This document shows positions 17,901 through 24,884 of a DNA stretch of 64,000 nucleotides, one piece after another. The notes below the pieces were generated by a model. The model was not told where the DNA came from. It was given only the letters and a program-made list of their open reading frames with translations, and searched no databases. Position 1 is the stretch's first letter; each line of letters opens with the position of its first letter. A program made the translations under genes and the position numbers. This stretch comes from Cupriavidus campinensis (GTDB lineage: Bacteria > Pseudomonadota > Gammaproteobacteria > Burkholderiales > Burkholderiaceae): positions 124,001-188,000 of the forward strand of contig NZ_CAJPVH010000001.1 of assembly GCF_905397395.1 (NCBI RefSeq). Direction: 5' to 3'.

Positions 17901-18203
17901 GTCCGGGTTGGTGCCGGTGGCGAACGTCAGCGTGATGACGGTCTGGCCGTTGGCGCTCGATTTAGAGCTGAAGTACAGCAAGTTGTCGATGCCGGTGAGC
18001 TGCTGCTCGATGACCTGCGTCACCGTCGATTCCATCGTCGCCGCGCTGGCGCCAGGATAGTTGGCCGTGACGGTCACCTGCGGCGGCGCGATCTCCGGAT
18101 ACGAGTCGATGCCCATACTGCGCATGGCAATGGCACCGAACAGCGAGATCAGGATAGCGACGACCCACGCAAATACGGGTCGATCGATGAAGAAGCCAGC
18201 CAT
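14991..18203 (-). CDS. RND multidrug efflux pump, inner-membrane subunit (HAE1 type)
   Basis: 1070 aa, the normal length for AcrB/MexF-type pumps. It begins MAGFFIDRPVFAWVVAILIS, the conserved RND start. Twelve membrane segments are expected. The proton-relay aspartates are present in TM4 (GIVVDDAIVVIENVERIM). Two large periplasmic loops carry porter motifs (GASAATMESTVTQVIEQQL near residue 50 and the matching repeat after 560). The protein exports hydrophobic compounds with the adaptor and outer-membrane factor encoded upstream; the adaptor stop is 9 bp before this start. The shared operon with hydratase and aldehyde dehydrogenase suggests that it exports the same toxic substrate or intermediate. 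Its 3' end has a diverged copy at 7286-7657. Confidence 0.95.
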   Translation of the reverse strand: MAGFFIDRPVFAWVVAILISLFGAIAMRSMGIDSYPEIAPPQVTVTANYPGASAATMESTVTQVIEQQLTGIDNLLYFSSKSSANGQTVITLTFATGTNPDIAQVQVQNKVTLATPLLPAQVTQQGVVVAKASPDILMFIALRSNSPAVDAPRLSDILASQIQPVIGRISGVGNTTLLGSEYAARIWIDPDKLQGYGLSTTQVLNAVNSQNAQFAAGSLGADPAVKGQVFTATVSGDSLFSSLQQFRDIILLSRSDGTTVRLSDVARVSFGAQTYGIAPVYDGKPAGGMAVFLLPGANALSVANAVKAQMASLARDLPAGVTWSVPYDTTPFITASITDVVHTLIEAIALVFIVMLVFLQNLRATIIPTLVIPVALLGTFIGLSLLHYTLNQLTLFGMVLAIGIVVDDAIVVIENVERIMSEEGTEPKAATHKAMRQITGAIIAITVVLSAVFVPSALQPGATGIIYAQFALTIAVSMIFSAFLAMSFTPSLCAAILRPVHPDNKGLVFRWFDRGFGWMSRTYIGHVSRAVRHAPRWMMGFVLFVVLAGFLYTKLPTGFVPDEDQGFILVLVNLPSGSTLASTRRVMGEVRDKLLHSPIGKDINAMFQPVGFSFVGTSENVGMTFIKLTDWSQRSQSAMALIPQVNQILHGVTEAQIFATDLPTIRGLSQFGGIDMYLQARSGQSRDQLEAAEKTLLEEAGKSPDLYGIRANSLPSAQQLHIAVDRTQAESMGLSLTDVYNTIQMELAPFFVNQFTYGGRVKRVYIQADAPFRMGIDAFRHLFTPAPNAAGTTNAGSPATAATHAPVNPSAANTLVSPYNIVPLSSVVSTNWAVAPTVQPRYDGYSAIEIVGNPASGYSTGQAMQVLQNIIDQKLPPGFSADWTGQSYQELLAGSSATTLMALSIVVVFLCLAALYESWSIPASVLLVAPIGMLGMLVFCLWQNVPNDIYFKIGLVTVIGLAAKNAILIVEFAVEGQARGLSLYDAVVAAARLRLRPILMTSMAFILGVFPLVVSTGAGAASRHELGIGVIGGMLAATVLGLLLIPVFYVSVRRVLGDKLDTPAGTREDA

Positions 18204-18212
18204 GCATACCTC

Positions 18213-19346
18213 CTACTTGCGCACCGAGACCTGGCCGCCTTCGCGTACGGCCTGCAGACCCGTGACGATGATCCGGTCGCCCTGAGCGAGGCCTTTGGTG
18301 ACGATCCAGTCGGTGCCCTGACTGCCGTCTGTCTCGACATCCTTGCGCACTGCGTTGTCATTGGCGCCCACCGCCAGTACGTAAGCCCCGCGGGTATCGC
18401 GCAGCAGCGCGGGCTGTGGAATCAGGAAGACATCGTTCTGACGGCCAAAGTCTGCCGTGAGCGTGACGTACATCCCCGGCAGCAGCAGGTGCCGGGGATT
18501 GGAGACCAGCGCCCGCAGGTTGACAGCGCCGGTGGTCGCGTTCACGGCCACGTCCGAGAAGTCGAGCGTGCCAGTGTGATCGTAGGGCGCGCCGTTGGGC
18601 AGGCTCACTTGCACCGTCGTCGCATTCTGGCTGACCAGATCGACGCCGCCATGGTCTGCGGACTGGCGCAGCGACGTCAGGTCGGCCGAACTCATGGTGA
18701 AGTTCACGTAGACCGAGTCGATCTGCTGGACGGTCGTGAGTAACGTGCCCGCCGTACCGGCATCGTTGGTGCCGTTGCCGACGATCGCGCCTGCCGTCAC
18801 GAGTTGCTGCCCCGCGATACCGGCGATCGGCGATGTCACCCGGGTGTAGCCGAGACTGATGCGCGCGCTCTCCACCGACGCGCGATCCGCCTGTACGCGC
18901 GCGGCGGCACTGCGCTCAGCCGCATCCGAGTTATCGACGGTCTGCTGCGATATCGATCCCACCGGCAGCAACGCGCGGTTACGCTCGGCGGTGACACGAT
19001 CGTCGACATAGGTCGCTTGGTCCTGCGCGAGCTGCGCCACGGCGCTGTCGAGCTGCGTCTTGTAGAACGACGGGTCGATCTCGAAGAGCACCTGCCCTTT
19101 CCGCACTGCCGTGCCCTCGGCATAGACGCGCTTGTCCAGCACGCCCGACACGCGCGCCGTGACGTTGGCGCTGTAGAACGGGGACAGCCGGCCAACGAAC
19201 TGACGAATCAGCGGGATGCTTTGCGCGTGCGCGGTCAGGACGTCCACCGTCGGAGGCGGCGGTGCCGGTGGCGTGCTATGGGAACAGGCAGCGAGCATGG
19301 CCGCGCCCAGAATGAGTACCAGCGCCCTGGATGGAGACAACTTCAT
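18213..19346 (-). CDS. RND efflux periplasmic adaptor (membrane fusion protein)
   Basis: 377 aa from ATG 19346, with GGAGG 7 bp upstream. A lipoprotein signal ends LAACSHS (lipidated Cys). The next part has barrel-sandwich and hairpin sequences typical of AcrA/MexA: FYSANVTARVSGVLDKRVYA, VRKGQVLFEIDPSFYKTQLD and IAGIAGQQLVTAGAIVGNG. Beta-barrel and membrane-proximal parts follow (LLPGMYVTLTADFG, IIVTGLQAVREGGQVSVRK). It links the inner-membrane RND pump to the outer-membrane factor. The start overlaps the stop of the outer-membrane-factor gene (ATGA), so translation is coupled. Confidence 0.95.
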   Translation of the reverse strand: MKLSPSRALVLILGAAMLAACSHSTPPAPPPPTVDVLTAHAQSIPLIRQFVGRLSPFYSANVTARVSGVLDKRVYAEGTAVRKGQVLFEIDPSFYKTQLDSAVAQLAQDQATYVDDRVTAERNRALLPVGSISQQTVDNSDAAERSAAARVQADRASVESARISLGYTRVTSPIAGIAGQQLVTAGAIVGNGTNDAGTAGTLLTTVQQIDSVYVNFTMSSADLTSLRQSADHGGVDLVSQNATTVQVSLPNGAPYDHTGTLDFSDVAVNATTGAVNLRALVSNPRHLLLPGMYVTLTADFGRQNDVFLIPQPALLRDTRGAYVLAVGANDNAVRKDVETDGSQGTDWIVTKGLAQGDRIIVTGLQAVREGGQVSVRK

Positions 19347-20845
19347 GGCAAGGCCTCCCAACCGCCGCCGACGTTCTTGATAAGGGTGACTTCGCTCTGC
19401 GCGAGCGCGGACTGGGTATCGCGCAAGCTCTGCTCCGCCTCGATCAGCGTGAGCTGCTGATCGAGCAGATCCTCGACGCTCGCGGTGCCGATGCGGCGCT
19501 GCGCCTGCACGCTGGCGAATAGCTGGCGGTTGCGAGCCAGTATGTCCGCCGAGGACGCCGCCTGCGCGCGGAGATGGTTGAGCGAAGACAGGCTGTCTTC
19601 GACGCTCTGGAATGCGGTCAGCACCGTATTGCGATACGTGGCCACCTGCTGGTCGTAGCTCGCGCGTGCCACGCTCACCTCGGCACTGCGCTCTCCCGCA
19701 TCTAAGATCGTCGCCGCGACATCGGGACCGAGCGTCCAGAAGTGGCTCGGCAATGAGAACAGGCGCGCGAACGTATTGCTCTGGAAGCCGCCCTGTGCGG
19801 ACAGCGTCAGCGTCGGGAAGAACGCCGCAATCGCCGCGCCGATCTTTGCATTGGCAGCGGCGGCGAGGCGTTCGGCACTGACCACGTCGTACCGCCGCTC
19901 CAGCAACTGCGATGGCAGTTCCAGCGGCACATCCGGTGCGCGGAACGCGTACGCGGGGTCCGGCGCGATCGACAATGCGGCCGGCGGTACGCCCGTCAGC
20001 ACGGCGATCGCATGCTCGTCCTGTTCGCGTGCGATCCTTGCTGCCTGCAGGTTCCCGACCACCGCATCGAGCACGTCCTGCGCGACCAGTACGTCATTGC
20101 TCGATGACGCTCCCTCGCGGAAGGATGCCTGCGTGATGTCGAGAATGCTGCGGTCGATGTCCTGCTGCCGCTCCAGCGAATGGATGTCATAGTCGGCCTG
20201 CCGCAGTGCCAGATAGTCGATCACGACGCTGGCTGCAATCGATAGCCGCACACCGGCAAGCAGGGCATCACTGGCCTGCGCGCTGGCCTTGGCCGACTCG
20301 ATCTGGCGTCGGATCGCGCCCCATAGATCGAGTTCCCACGATACCGAAGCGCTGGCGCTCACGCTGTTGAAGACACCGGTACTCGCCGTCCTGCCGATCG
20401 ATGAGGTTCCTGCCCCGGCCTGGGTCACGCCCGTAGCGGTGCCGGTGCGCGCGCCGGACGCCCCCGCCGTCACGATCGGAAACAGCGCGGCAGTGTTCAC
20501 CTGCACAGTCGCCAATGCCACGCGATACGCCGCCTCGGCGGCTACGATGGACTGGTTGGCATCCAGCGCGCGCTCGACGAGTCCATCGAGCGTGTTGTCC
20601 CGATACTGGCGCCACCACGTACTCGATATCGACGCCTCCGGATTCGCCTGAGCGCGCTGCCAGCTGACGCCTTCCTTGAAGCTCTGCGGGATCTCCACCG
20701 CAGGCCTGCGATAGTCCGGGCCAACGGCGCACGCGCCGAGCAACAGGGCCAGTGCGAGCGTCGTGCCCTCGCGCGCGAGCCGCCGGCATGCCACTCTTGG
20801 CTTGCGGCGATCCTCCGGGGATGCGTCCAGCAGGTCCATATCCAC
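19343..20845 (-). CDS. Outer-membrane efflux factor (NodT/OprM type)
   Basis: 500 aa from GTG 20845, with GAGGAG close upstream; ATG 20839 is an alternative. A lipobox LLLGACAVGPDYRRP marks it as an OprM/NodT-type lipoprotein. Two TolC-like repeats follow, with ASISSTWWRQYRDNTLDGLV, SASVSWELDLWGAIRRQIES, LLERRYDVVSAERLAAAANA and AFFPTLTLSAQGGFQSN. It forms the trimeric outer-membrane duct of the tripartite pump. It comes first among the three pump genes, after the aldehyde dehydrogenase (41 bp gap). Confidence 0.95.
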   Translation of the reverse strand: MDMDLLDASPEDRRKPRVACRRLAREGTTLALALLLGACAVGPDYRRPAVEIPQSFKEGVSWQRAQANPEASISSTWWRQYRDNTLDGLVERALDANQSIVAAEAAYRVALATVQVNTAALFPIVTAGASGARTGTATGVTQAGAGTSSIGRTASTGVFNSVSASASVSWELDLWGAIRRQIESAKASAQASDALLAGVRLSIAASVVIDYLALRQADYDIHSLERQQDIDRSILDITQASFREGASSSNDVLVAQDVLDAVVGNLQAARIAREQDEHAIAVLTGVPPAALSIAPDPAYAFRAPDVPLELPSQLLERRYDVVSAERLAAAANAKIGAAIAAFFPTLTLSAQGGFQSNTFARLFSLPSHFWTLGPDVAATILDAGERSAEVSVARASYDQQVATYRNTVLTAFQSVEDSLSSLNHLRAQAASSADILARNRQLFASVQAQRRIGTASVEDLLDQQLTLIEAEQSLRDTQSALAQSEVTLIKNVGGGWEALP

Positions 20846-20886
20846 GCGTGCTCCTCGAAAGCCTGTCGCCGTGCGTCGTCGTCCGG

Positions 20887-22398
20887 TCAGTTCAGGCGCT
20901 TCGGTTCGCCATCTTCGGCATACCAGTCCGTCGTCTTCCCGGAGGTGTTGATCGTGACCGCACGTGGCTCGCTGAACTGGTCGAACGACTCGACGCCGGT
21001 CTCACGACCCACACCGCTCTGCTTGAAACCGCCCCACGGCGAGGCCGCGTCGAGCCGGTGATGGTCGTTGATCCAGACCAGGCCGAACTCGAGCTTGCCG
21101 GCGATCCGATGCGCGCGTGCTACGTCCCGCGTCCACACCGATGCCGCGAGGCCGAACCGCGTGCCATTGGCGATGCGCAGTGCGTCGGCCTCGTCCTCGA
21201 ACGGCATCACGACCGTCACGGGCCCGAATACCTCTTCCTGACAGATCTCGGATTGCGGGTCGGCGTCGTAGAAGACCGTCGGTTCAAGATAGAAGCCTCG
21301 CGCGAAAGCGGCCGGTGCGCAGCCGCCTGTCAGCACCTTCGCGCCGTCCGCTTTCGCGCGGTCGAGCATGGCGAGGATGCGCCGGCGTGACCGTTCGGAT
21401 ATCACCGGGCCGAGTTGCGTTTGGGCATCCGACGGGTCGCCAATGCGAATGGCGGCCACCTTCGCCTGGAAGCGCTCGAGAAATGCGCGATAGATCGATC
21501 GCTGCACGAGAATGCGGGCGCCGCAGACGCAGGTCTGTCCGGCACCGATAAAGGCGGCGAACGCCGCACCATTGACCGCGCGCTCCAGATCGAAGTCGTC
21601 GAACACGATTGCGGCACCCTTGCCGCCCAACTCGAGCGTCGTCATGGCGAAGCTGCGCGCCGCCGCTTCGCCGATGGCGCGCCCGACTTCCGTGCCTCCT
21701 GTAAAGACGATTTTCCGCACCAGCGGATGGCTGGCCAGCGCCGCGCCGGTTTCACTTCCCACACCGTTCACCACATTCACCACGCCGTCTGGCACGCCCG
21801 CCTCGCTCAACAGACGCACGAGCCGCACGGTGGTGAGCGGGGTCTGCTCGGACGCCTTGATCACCACGCTGTTGCCCGTGGCCAGAGCGGGCGCGAGGCT
21901 CTTGGACAGGATCATCAGCGGGTGGTTGAACGATGTCATCAAGGCGACCACGCCGAGCGGTACGCGCTGCGTGTAGCAGAGATAAGGACTTTCGACCGGA
22001 ATGACGTCACTGCGGCGCGTGAGCGCGAGCGCGGCGAAATATCGGTAGAACTGCGGCAGGCGTGCGATCTGCGCGCGCGTCTCGTTGATCGGCCTGCCGT
22101 TGTTGAGCGTTTCGAGTTGATAGAGGTGTTCGAGGTCCGCCTCGAACAGGTCCGCGAATCGATCGAGCACGCGCGCCCGCTGCGGGATCGGCATGTCGCG
22201 CCACACCCCGCTCTCGAACGCCGCATGCCCCGCGCGGACCGCGCGGTCCACATCGTGTGAAGACGCCACGGCGAGCACGCCGATGGCATCGCCCGTGGCC
22301 GGATTGACGATCTCCAGCGTACGTCCGTCAGGGGCCTGCCCCCACTCGCCATCGATGAAGAGCAGCGCCTCATGGCGCGATGTATTGTCGAAGTCCAT
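20887..22398 (-). CDS. NAD(P)-dependent aldehyde dehydrogenase
   Basis: 503 aa from ATG 22398, with AAGGAT upstream; the frame to 22524 lies within the hydratase gene. It is a classical aldehyde dehydrogenase. LFIDGEWGQAPDGRTLEIVN opens the fold. MTSFNHPLMILSKSLAPALA and KASEQTPLT bind cofactor. TLELGGKGA carries the general-base Glu, and FIGAGQTCVCGARILVQRSI has the nucleophile Cys in GQTCVCG. QEEVFGPVTVVMPFEDEADA and PWGGFKQSGVGRETG complete it. It most resembles the betaine/aromatic aldehyde dehydrogenase group. It follows the hydratase by 11 bp and precedes the pump genes. An aldehyde made by the hydratase, or a toxic aldehyde also exported by the pump, is the likely substrate. Confidence 0.9.
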   Translation of the reverse strand: MDFDNTSRHEALLFIDGEWGQAPDGRTLEIVNPATGDAIGVLAVASSHDVDRAVRAGHAAFESGVWRDMPIPQRARVLDRFADLFEADLEHLYQLETLNNGRPINETRAQIARLPQFYRYFAALALTRRSDVIPVESPYLCYTQRVPLGVVALMTSFNHPLMILSKSLAPALATGNSVVIKASEQTPLTTVRLVRLLSEAGVPDGVVNVVNGVGSETGAALASHPLVRKIVFTGGTEVGRAIGEAAARSFAMTTLELGGKGAAIVFDDFDLERAVNGAAFAAFIGAGQTCVCGARILVQRSIYRAFLERFQAKVAAIRIGDPSDAQTQLGPVISERSRRRILAMLDRAKADGAKVLTGGCAPAAFARGFYLEPTVFYDADPQSEICQEEVFGPVTVVMPFEDEADALRIANGTRFGLAASVWTRDVARAHRIAGKLEFGLVWINDHHRLDAASPWGGFKQSGVGRETGVESFDQFSEPRAVTINTSGKTTDWYAEDGEPKRLN

Positions 22399-22409
22399 GG
22401 AAATATCCT

Positions 22410-23147
22410 TTAATGACCGGCACGCTGCATGATGCGGAGGCTCGTAGCGGTAAGCAGTTCCGTCGCACAACGGAAGTTCTGCTCGACCGACCCTTCTTGC
22501 GCGGCCTGGAAAAACGCCTTGCACTGGCGCGCACCGGCGTCGTCAATGCCGACCACGCGCGCGATCAGCGCGTCGGTCTCTGCCTGCAGGCGTGCCGGCG
22601 CCGCGATCTGCGTGACCAGGCCCGCCTGCAGGGCGTCGGCGGGCGTCATGGCGTCGCCGAACAGCAGCATGGGAAACAGTTGCTTGGGGCGGCCGTAGTT
22701 GCCGAGGTAGGCCATGATGGCGGCTGGCGGCAGGCCTTTGCGCATTTCGGGAAAGCCGAGGGACGCGCGCGACGACACCAGCGTGAAGTCGCAGAGGATC
22801 GCGATGCCGAACCCGAATCCCAGCGCGTCGCCCTGTACCTGCGCGACGGAGATGAGCGAGGTGGAGCGCAGCAAGCGTTTCAGTTCGATGAGGCGGCTGA
22901 CTTCGGCGTGCAGGGTCTCCGCGTCGCGCCCCGCTCGCTCGCGCCCCGCACAGAAGACCTCGCCTGCCGCGCGGAGGCGCAACACGCGCGCGGTCGGTCG
23001 TTCGACTTCCCTGCGCAGCGCAGCCACCATCGCCTCGAACATGGGCGCCGACACTTCGTTTCCCGCCTCTGGACGATTGAGGACGAAGGTCAGGACGCCG
23101 CCAGCGCGTTCGATCAGCACTGGCGGTGAAAACGATGCTGGTGCCAT
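22410..23147 (-). CDS. Enoyl-CoA hydratase/isomerase-family protein
   Basis: 245 aa crotonase-fold enzyme. LIERAGGVLTFVLNRPEAGN is the N-terminal strand motif, and GDALGFGFGIAILCDFTLVS is the oxyanion/CoA-binding region. SLGFPEMRKGLPPAAIMAYL follows; its Glu lies where crotonases keep a catalytic acid. It is slightly shorter than average and has a less typical first oxyanion segment (EVFCAGRERAGRDAE). First gene of the operon, transcribed away from the GntR gene across a perfect palindrome. Its partnership with an aldehyde dehydrogenase recalls hydratase/lyase plus aldehyde dehydrogenase pairs for phenylpropenoic acids, but no ligase gene is present here. Confidence 0.85.
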   Translation of the reverse strand: MAPASFSPPVLIERAGGVLTFVLNRPEAGNEVSAPMFEAMVAALRREVERPTARVLRLRAAGEVFCAGRERAGRDAETLHAEVSRLIELKRLLRSTSLISVAQVQGDALGFGFGIAILCDFTLVSSRASLGFPEMRKGLPPAAIMAYLGNYGRPKQLFPMLLFGDAMTPADALQAGLVTQIAAPARLQAETDALIARVVGIDDAGARQCKAFFQAAQEGSVEQNFRCATELLTATSLRIMQRAGH

Positions 23148-23181
23148 ATGGCCCCCAAAGGTGCAATGGTGTATACTTCGA

Positions 23182-23201
23182 ATACCCTGTATACAGGGTA
23201 T
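23182..23201. promoter_or_regulatory. Perfect 20-bp palindromic operator for the GntR regulator
   Basis: ATACCCTGTATACAGGGTAT is an exact palindrome. It sits between the divergent hydratase (start 23147) and GntR (start 23223) genes, and a related half-site GTATAC lies at 23171-23176. Its position overlaps the expected promoters of both genes, which fits negative autoregulation by an FCD-type GntR relieved by a pathway intermediate. A degenerate copy is at 7844-7863. Confidence 0.8.
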
Positions 23202-23222
23202 GCAAAGATCTGGGAGAAGTCA

Positions 23223-23957
23223 ATGTCTGCATCGAGAACCGAAGGGAAGGCGCTGACGCTGGAAGCCATTGCGAGCAAGTATCACGAGCGTCTGCGGACG
23301 CCGGCGGGGTTCAGCGACTCGTTGAGTGAAGCTCTGGTCGTGCCTGCGTTGCGTGAGGCAATCGTGGAGGGGGTACTGTCGCCGGGCAGCCGGCTGTCGG
23401 AGGTGCAGATCGCCAAACAGCTCAATGTGAGCCGCACGCCCATGCGGGAAGCGTTCGTCCAGCTGGAACGCGAAGGCCTCGTGACGATCCTGCCTCGCGT
23501 CGGCGCGCATGTGCGAACAGTCACGCGCAGGGATGTGGAGGAAATCTATACGGTGCGGGCAGCGCTGGAATGCCTCGCGGTACAGGAAGCCGCGGCGCGC
23601 ATCACGCCGCTGGGCGCGGCCCAGCTCGATGATGTCCTGACCGCAATGCGCGTGGCAGTGGATGCGGGCGATGCGACAAGCTACGTCGATGCGCTCGACC
23701 GTTTCTACACCATCATCATGGCGATCGCGGACAACCGAACGCTGCAGGAAACCCATCTGAGCCTGATGGGACCGGTCAGGCGGCTGCGCCGCATCGCCAT
23801 GGTTCGCGGGGGCCGCATGCGCGCCTCGTTCGACCAGTCCGTCCGCATTCGCGACGCGATCGTTCTGCAGTCCGCCGACGTTCAGGACCTGATGCGCGAG
23901 CAGCTACGCGGGGCCTGCGCGGCGGCGCTCGCTGTTCTGGAGGGGGCGGCTGAATGA
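23223..23957 (+). CDS. GntR/FadR-type (FCD) transcriptional regulator
   Basis: 244 aa from ATG 23223, with GGGAG upstream; the frame open to 23148 overlaps the operator. Residues 25-95 are the winged HTH, with ALREAIVEGVLSPGSRLSEV, QIAKQLNVSRTPMREAFVQL and the wing PRVGAHVRTVTRRDVEEIY. The rest is an FCD ligand domain (YTVRAALECLAVQEAAARIT, DALDRFYTIIMAIADN, HLSLMGPVRRLRR). It probably represses the divergent hydratase-dehydrogenase-pump operon and itself through the 20-bp palindrome. An inactivated second copy lies at 7885-8626. Confidence 0.9.
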   Translation: MSASRTEGKALTLEAIASKYHERLRTPAGFSDSLSEALVVPALREAIVEGVLSPGSRLSEVQIAKQLNVSRTPMREAFVQLEREGLVTILPRVGAHVRTVTRRDVEEIYTVRAALECLAVQEAAARITPLGAAQLDDVLTAMRVAVDAGDATSYVDALDRFYTIIMAIADNRTLQETHLSLMGPVRRLRRIAMVRGGRMRASFDQSVRIRDAIVLQSADVQDLMREQLRGACAAALAVLEGAAE

Positions 23958-24263
23958 ATGCGGGACGGGGACACTCGACCGACAGTGCAACGGAGATCGG
24001 CCGTTTTTCCTAATGTCGTACTTGGGCTGAATTCAAATGTCGCATCCCGGCCCCCGGATCATGGCTCTCGCGGTAGAAACGTACTTCCAGGCGCTATATC
24101 GGCGAGATCGCGCAGTGATCGATGTGTGACATGCACGGCACTTGCCGACGGCGGTTCCTTGACCGCTCCGGCCATTTGGAAGCTGGCCGCGAATAGCCGA
24201 AACTGGCCGAACGCAGAAGCTAGCCGGTCGCCTGGCGATCGCAGCGGATACGGGCCCTGCCCG
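23958..24263. other. Intergenic stretch without a supported gene
   Basis: 306 bp between the GntR stop and the convergent YCII-like stop. Several short frames are open on both strands, but none carries a ribosome-binding site, a recognisable motif or a start suited to the flanks. No strong hairpin with a T-run was found. Confidence 0.5.
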
Positions 24264-24605
24264 TCAGCTCTCCAGGTCATACCCAAACTCGCGGAGTTCC
24301 TGCGCGCAGCGGCAAGCCTTGGCGATCCGTGCGGCCCACTGGATGGCGGCTTCGCGCGACGGGAGCTCCAGGACACAGAAGCCGCCGTCGAACTCCTTCG
24401 TCTGGGGATAGGTTTCGCTTGTGACTGTGCCGTCTGGGGCGACCATGAGTGGTGCGACATCCGCGTTGATGCCGCCCCCGAACACGTATACACCAGCAGC
24501 CTTCGCCTCGCGTATGACCTCGCGCGCAGCTTCGCCCACCGCGGCAAATTCCTCGGCGGGGACTGCCATTGCCTTTCCAGGAAAGGAGATTAGGTACTTC
24601 GTCAT
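24264..24605 (-). CDS. YCII-related domain protein
   Basis: 113 aa from ATG 24605. It reads MTKYLISFPGKAMAVPAEEF, AAVGEAAREVIREAKAAGVY, VFGGGI and DGGFCVLELPSREAAIQWAA, with a C-terminal CRCAQELREFGYDLES. This is the ferredoxin-like YCII/DGPF fold of about 100 aa, found in small enzymes or ligand-binding proteins. The usual catalytic His-Asp pair of YciI is not clear here. The gene diverges from the ABC-amidase operon, whose control region contains a sigma-54 motif and two inverted repeats. Confidence 0.8.
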   Translation of the reverse strand: MTKYLISFPGKAMAVPAEEFAAVGEAAREVIREAKAAGVYVFGGGINADVAPLMVAPDGTVTSETYPQTKEFDGGFCVLELPSREAAIQWAARIAKACRCAQELREFGYDLES

Positions 24606-24684
24606 CGTTCGGTCCTTCGGTGTAATGCGATGTGGCGTTCGGGAAACGCAACCGGCTTGCCAAATCGCCGATGCACCAAAGCGT

Positions 24685-24701
24685 GGCCCCAAAAAGGGGC
24701 C
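24685..24701. repeat. Perfect inverted repeat upstream of the ABC operon
   Basis: GGCCCC-AAAAA-GGGGCC, 6-bp arms with a 5-bp A-tract. It lies about 90 bp upstream of the sigma-54 motif, in the distance range used by enhancer-binding proteins, and about 80 bp upstream of the divergent YCII-like start. Confidence 0.5.
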
Positions 24702-24773
24702 GTGGCGCACCAGTCCTCCGCTTTTTTCGCCAATCCGCCGCTTTGATGGAATGACTCCCGGTGGTTTTCGGGT

Positions 24774-24789
24774 TGGCCCGACTTTTGCA
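24774..24789 (+). promoter_or_regulatory. Sigma-54 (-24/-12) promoter of the ABC-amidase operon
   Basis: TGGCCCG-ACTT-TTGCA matches the RpoN consensus TGGCACG-N4-TTGCA at all but one fixed base. It keeps the obligatory GG-N10-GC spacing (GG 24775-24776, GC 24887-equivalent position 24087 is not meant; GC is at 24787-24788). The expected transcript start is near 24800, about 85 bp before the binding-protein start. Sigma-54 control fits uptake and amide hydrolysis of a nitrogen source. Confidence 0.65.
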
Positions 24790-24800
24790 TAAGAAAAATC

Positions 24801-24831
24801 AAATTTTTGGGACGTATGGTCCCGAAAATTT
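24801..24831. repeat. Long inverted repeat at the expected transcript start
   Basis: The left arm AAATTTTTGGGAC (24801-24813) pairs with the right arm GTCCCGAAAATTT (24819-24831) around a GTATG-like loop. All arm positions match except one T/G pair. It falls at about +1 to +31 from the sigma-54 promoter. It could be an operator, for example for the IclR protein encoded in the operon, or a 5'-UTR hairpin. It has no terminator-type T-run in the sense direction. Confidence 0.6.
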
Positions 24832-24884
24832 AAAAAGTCGTTCAACCATTTGCGCACCCCACTGACGTGCGCCAGGGAGTCAGC

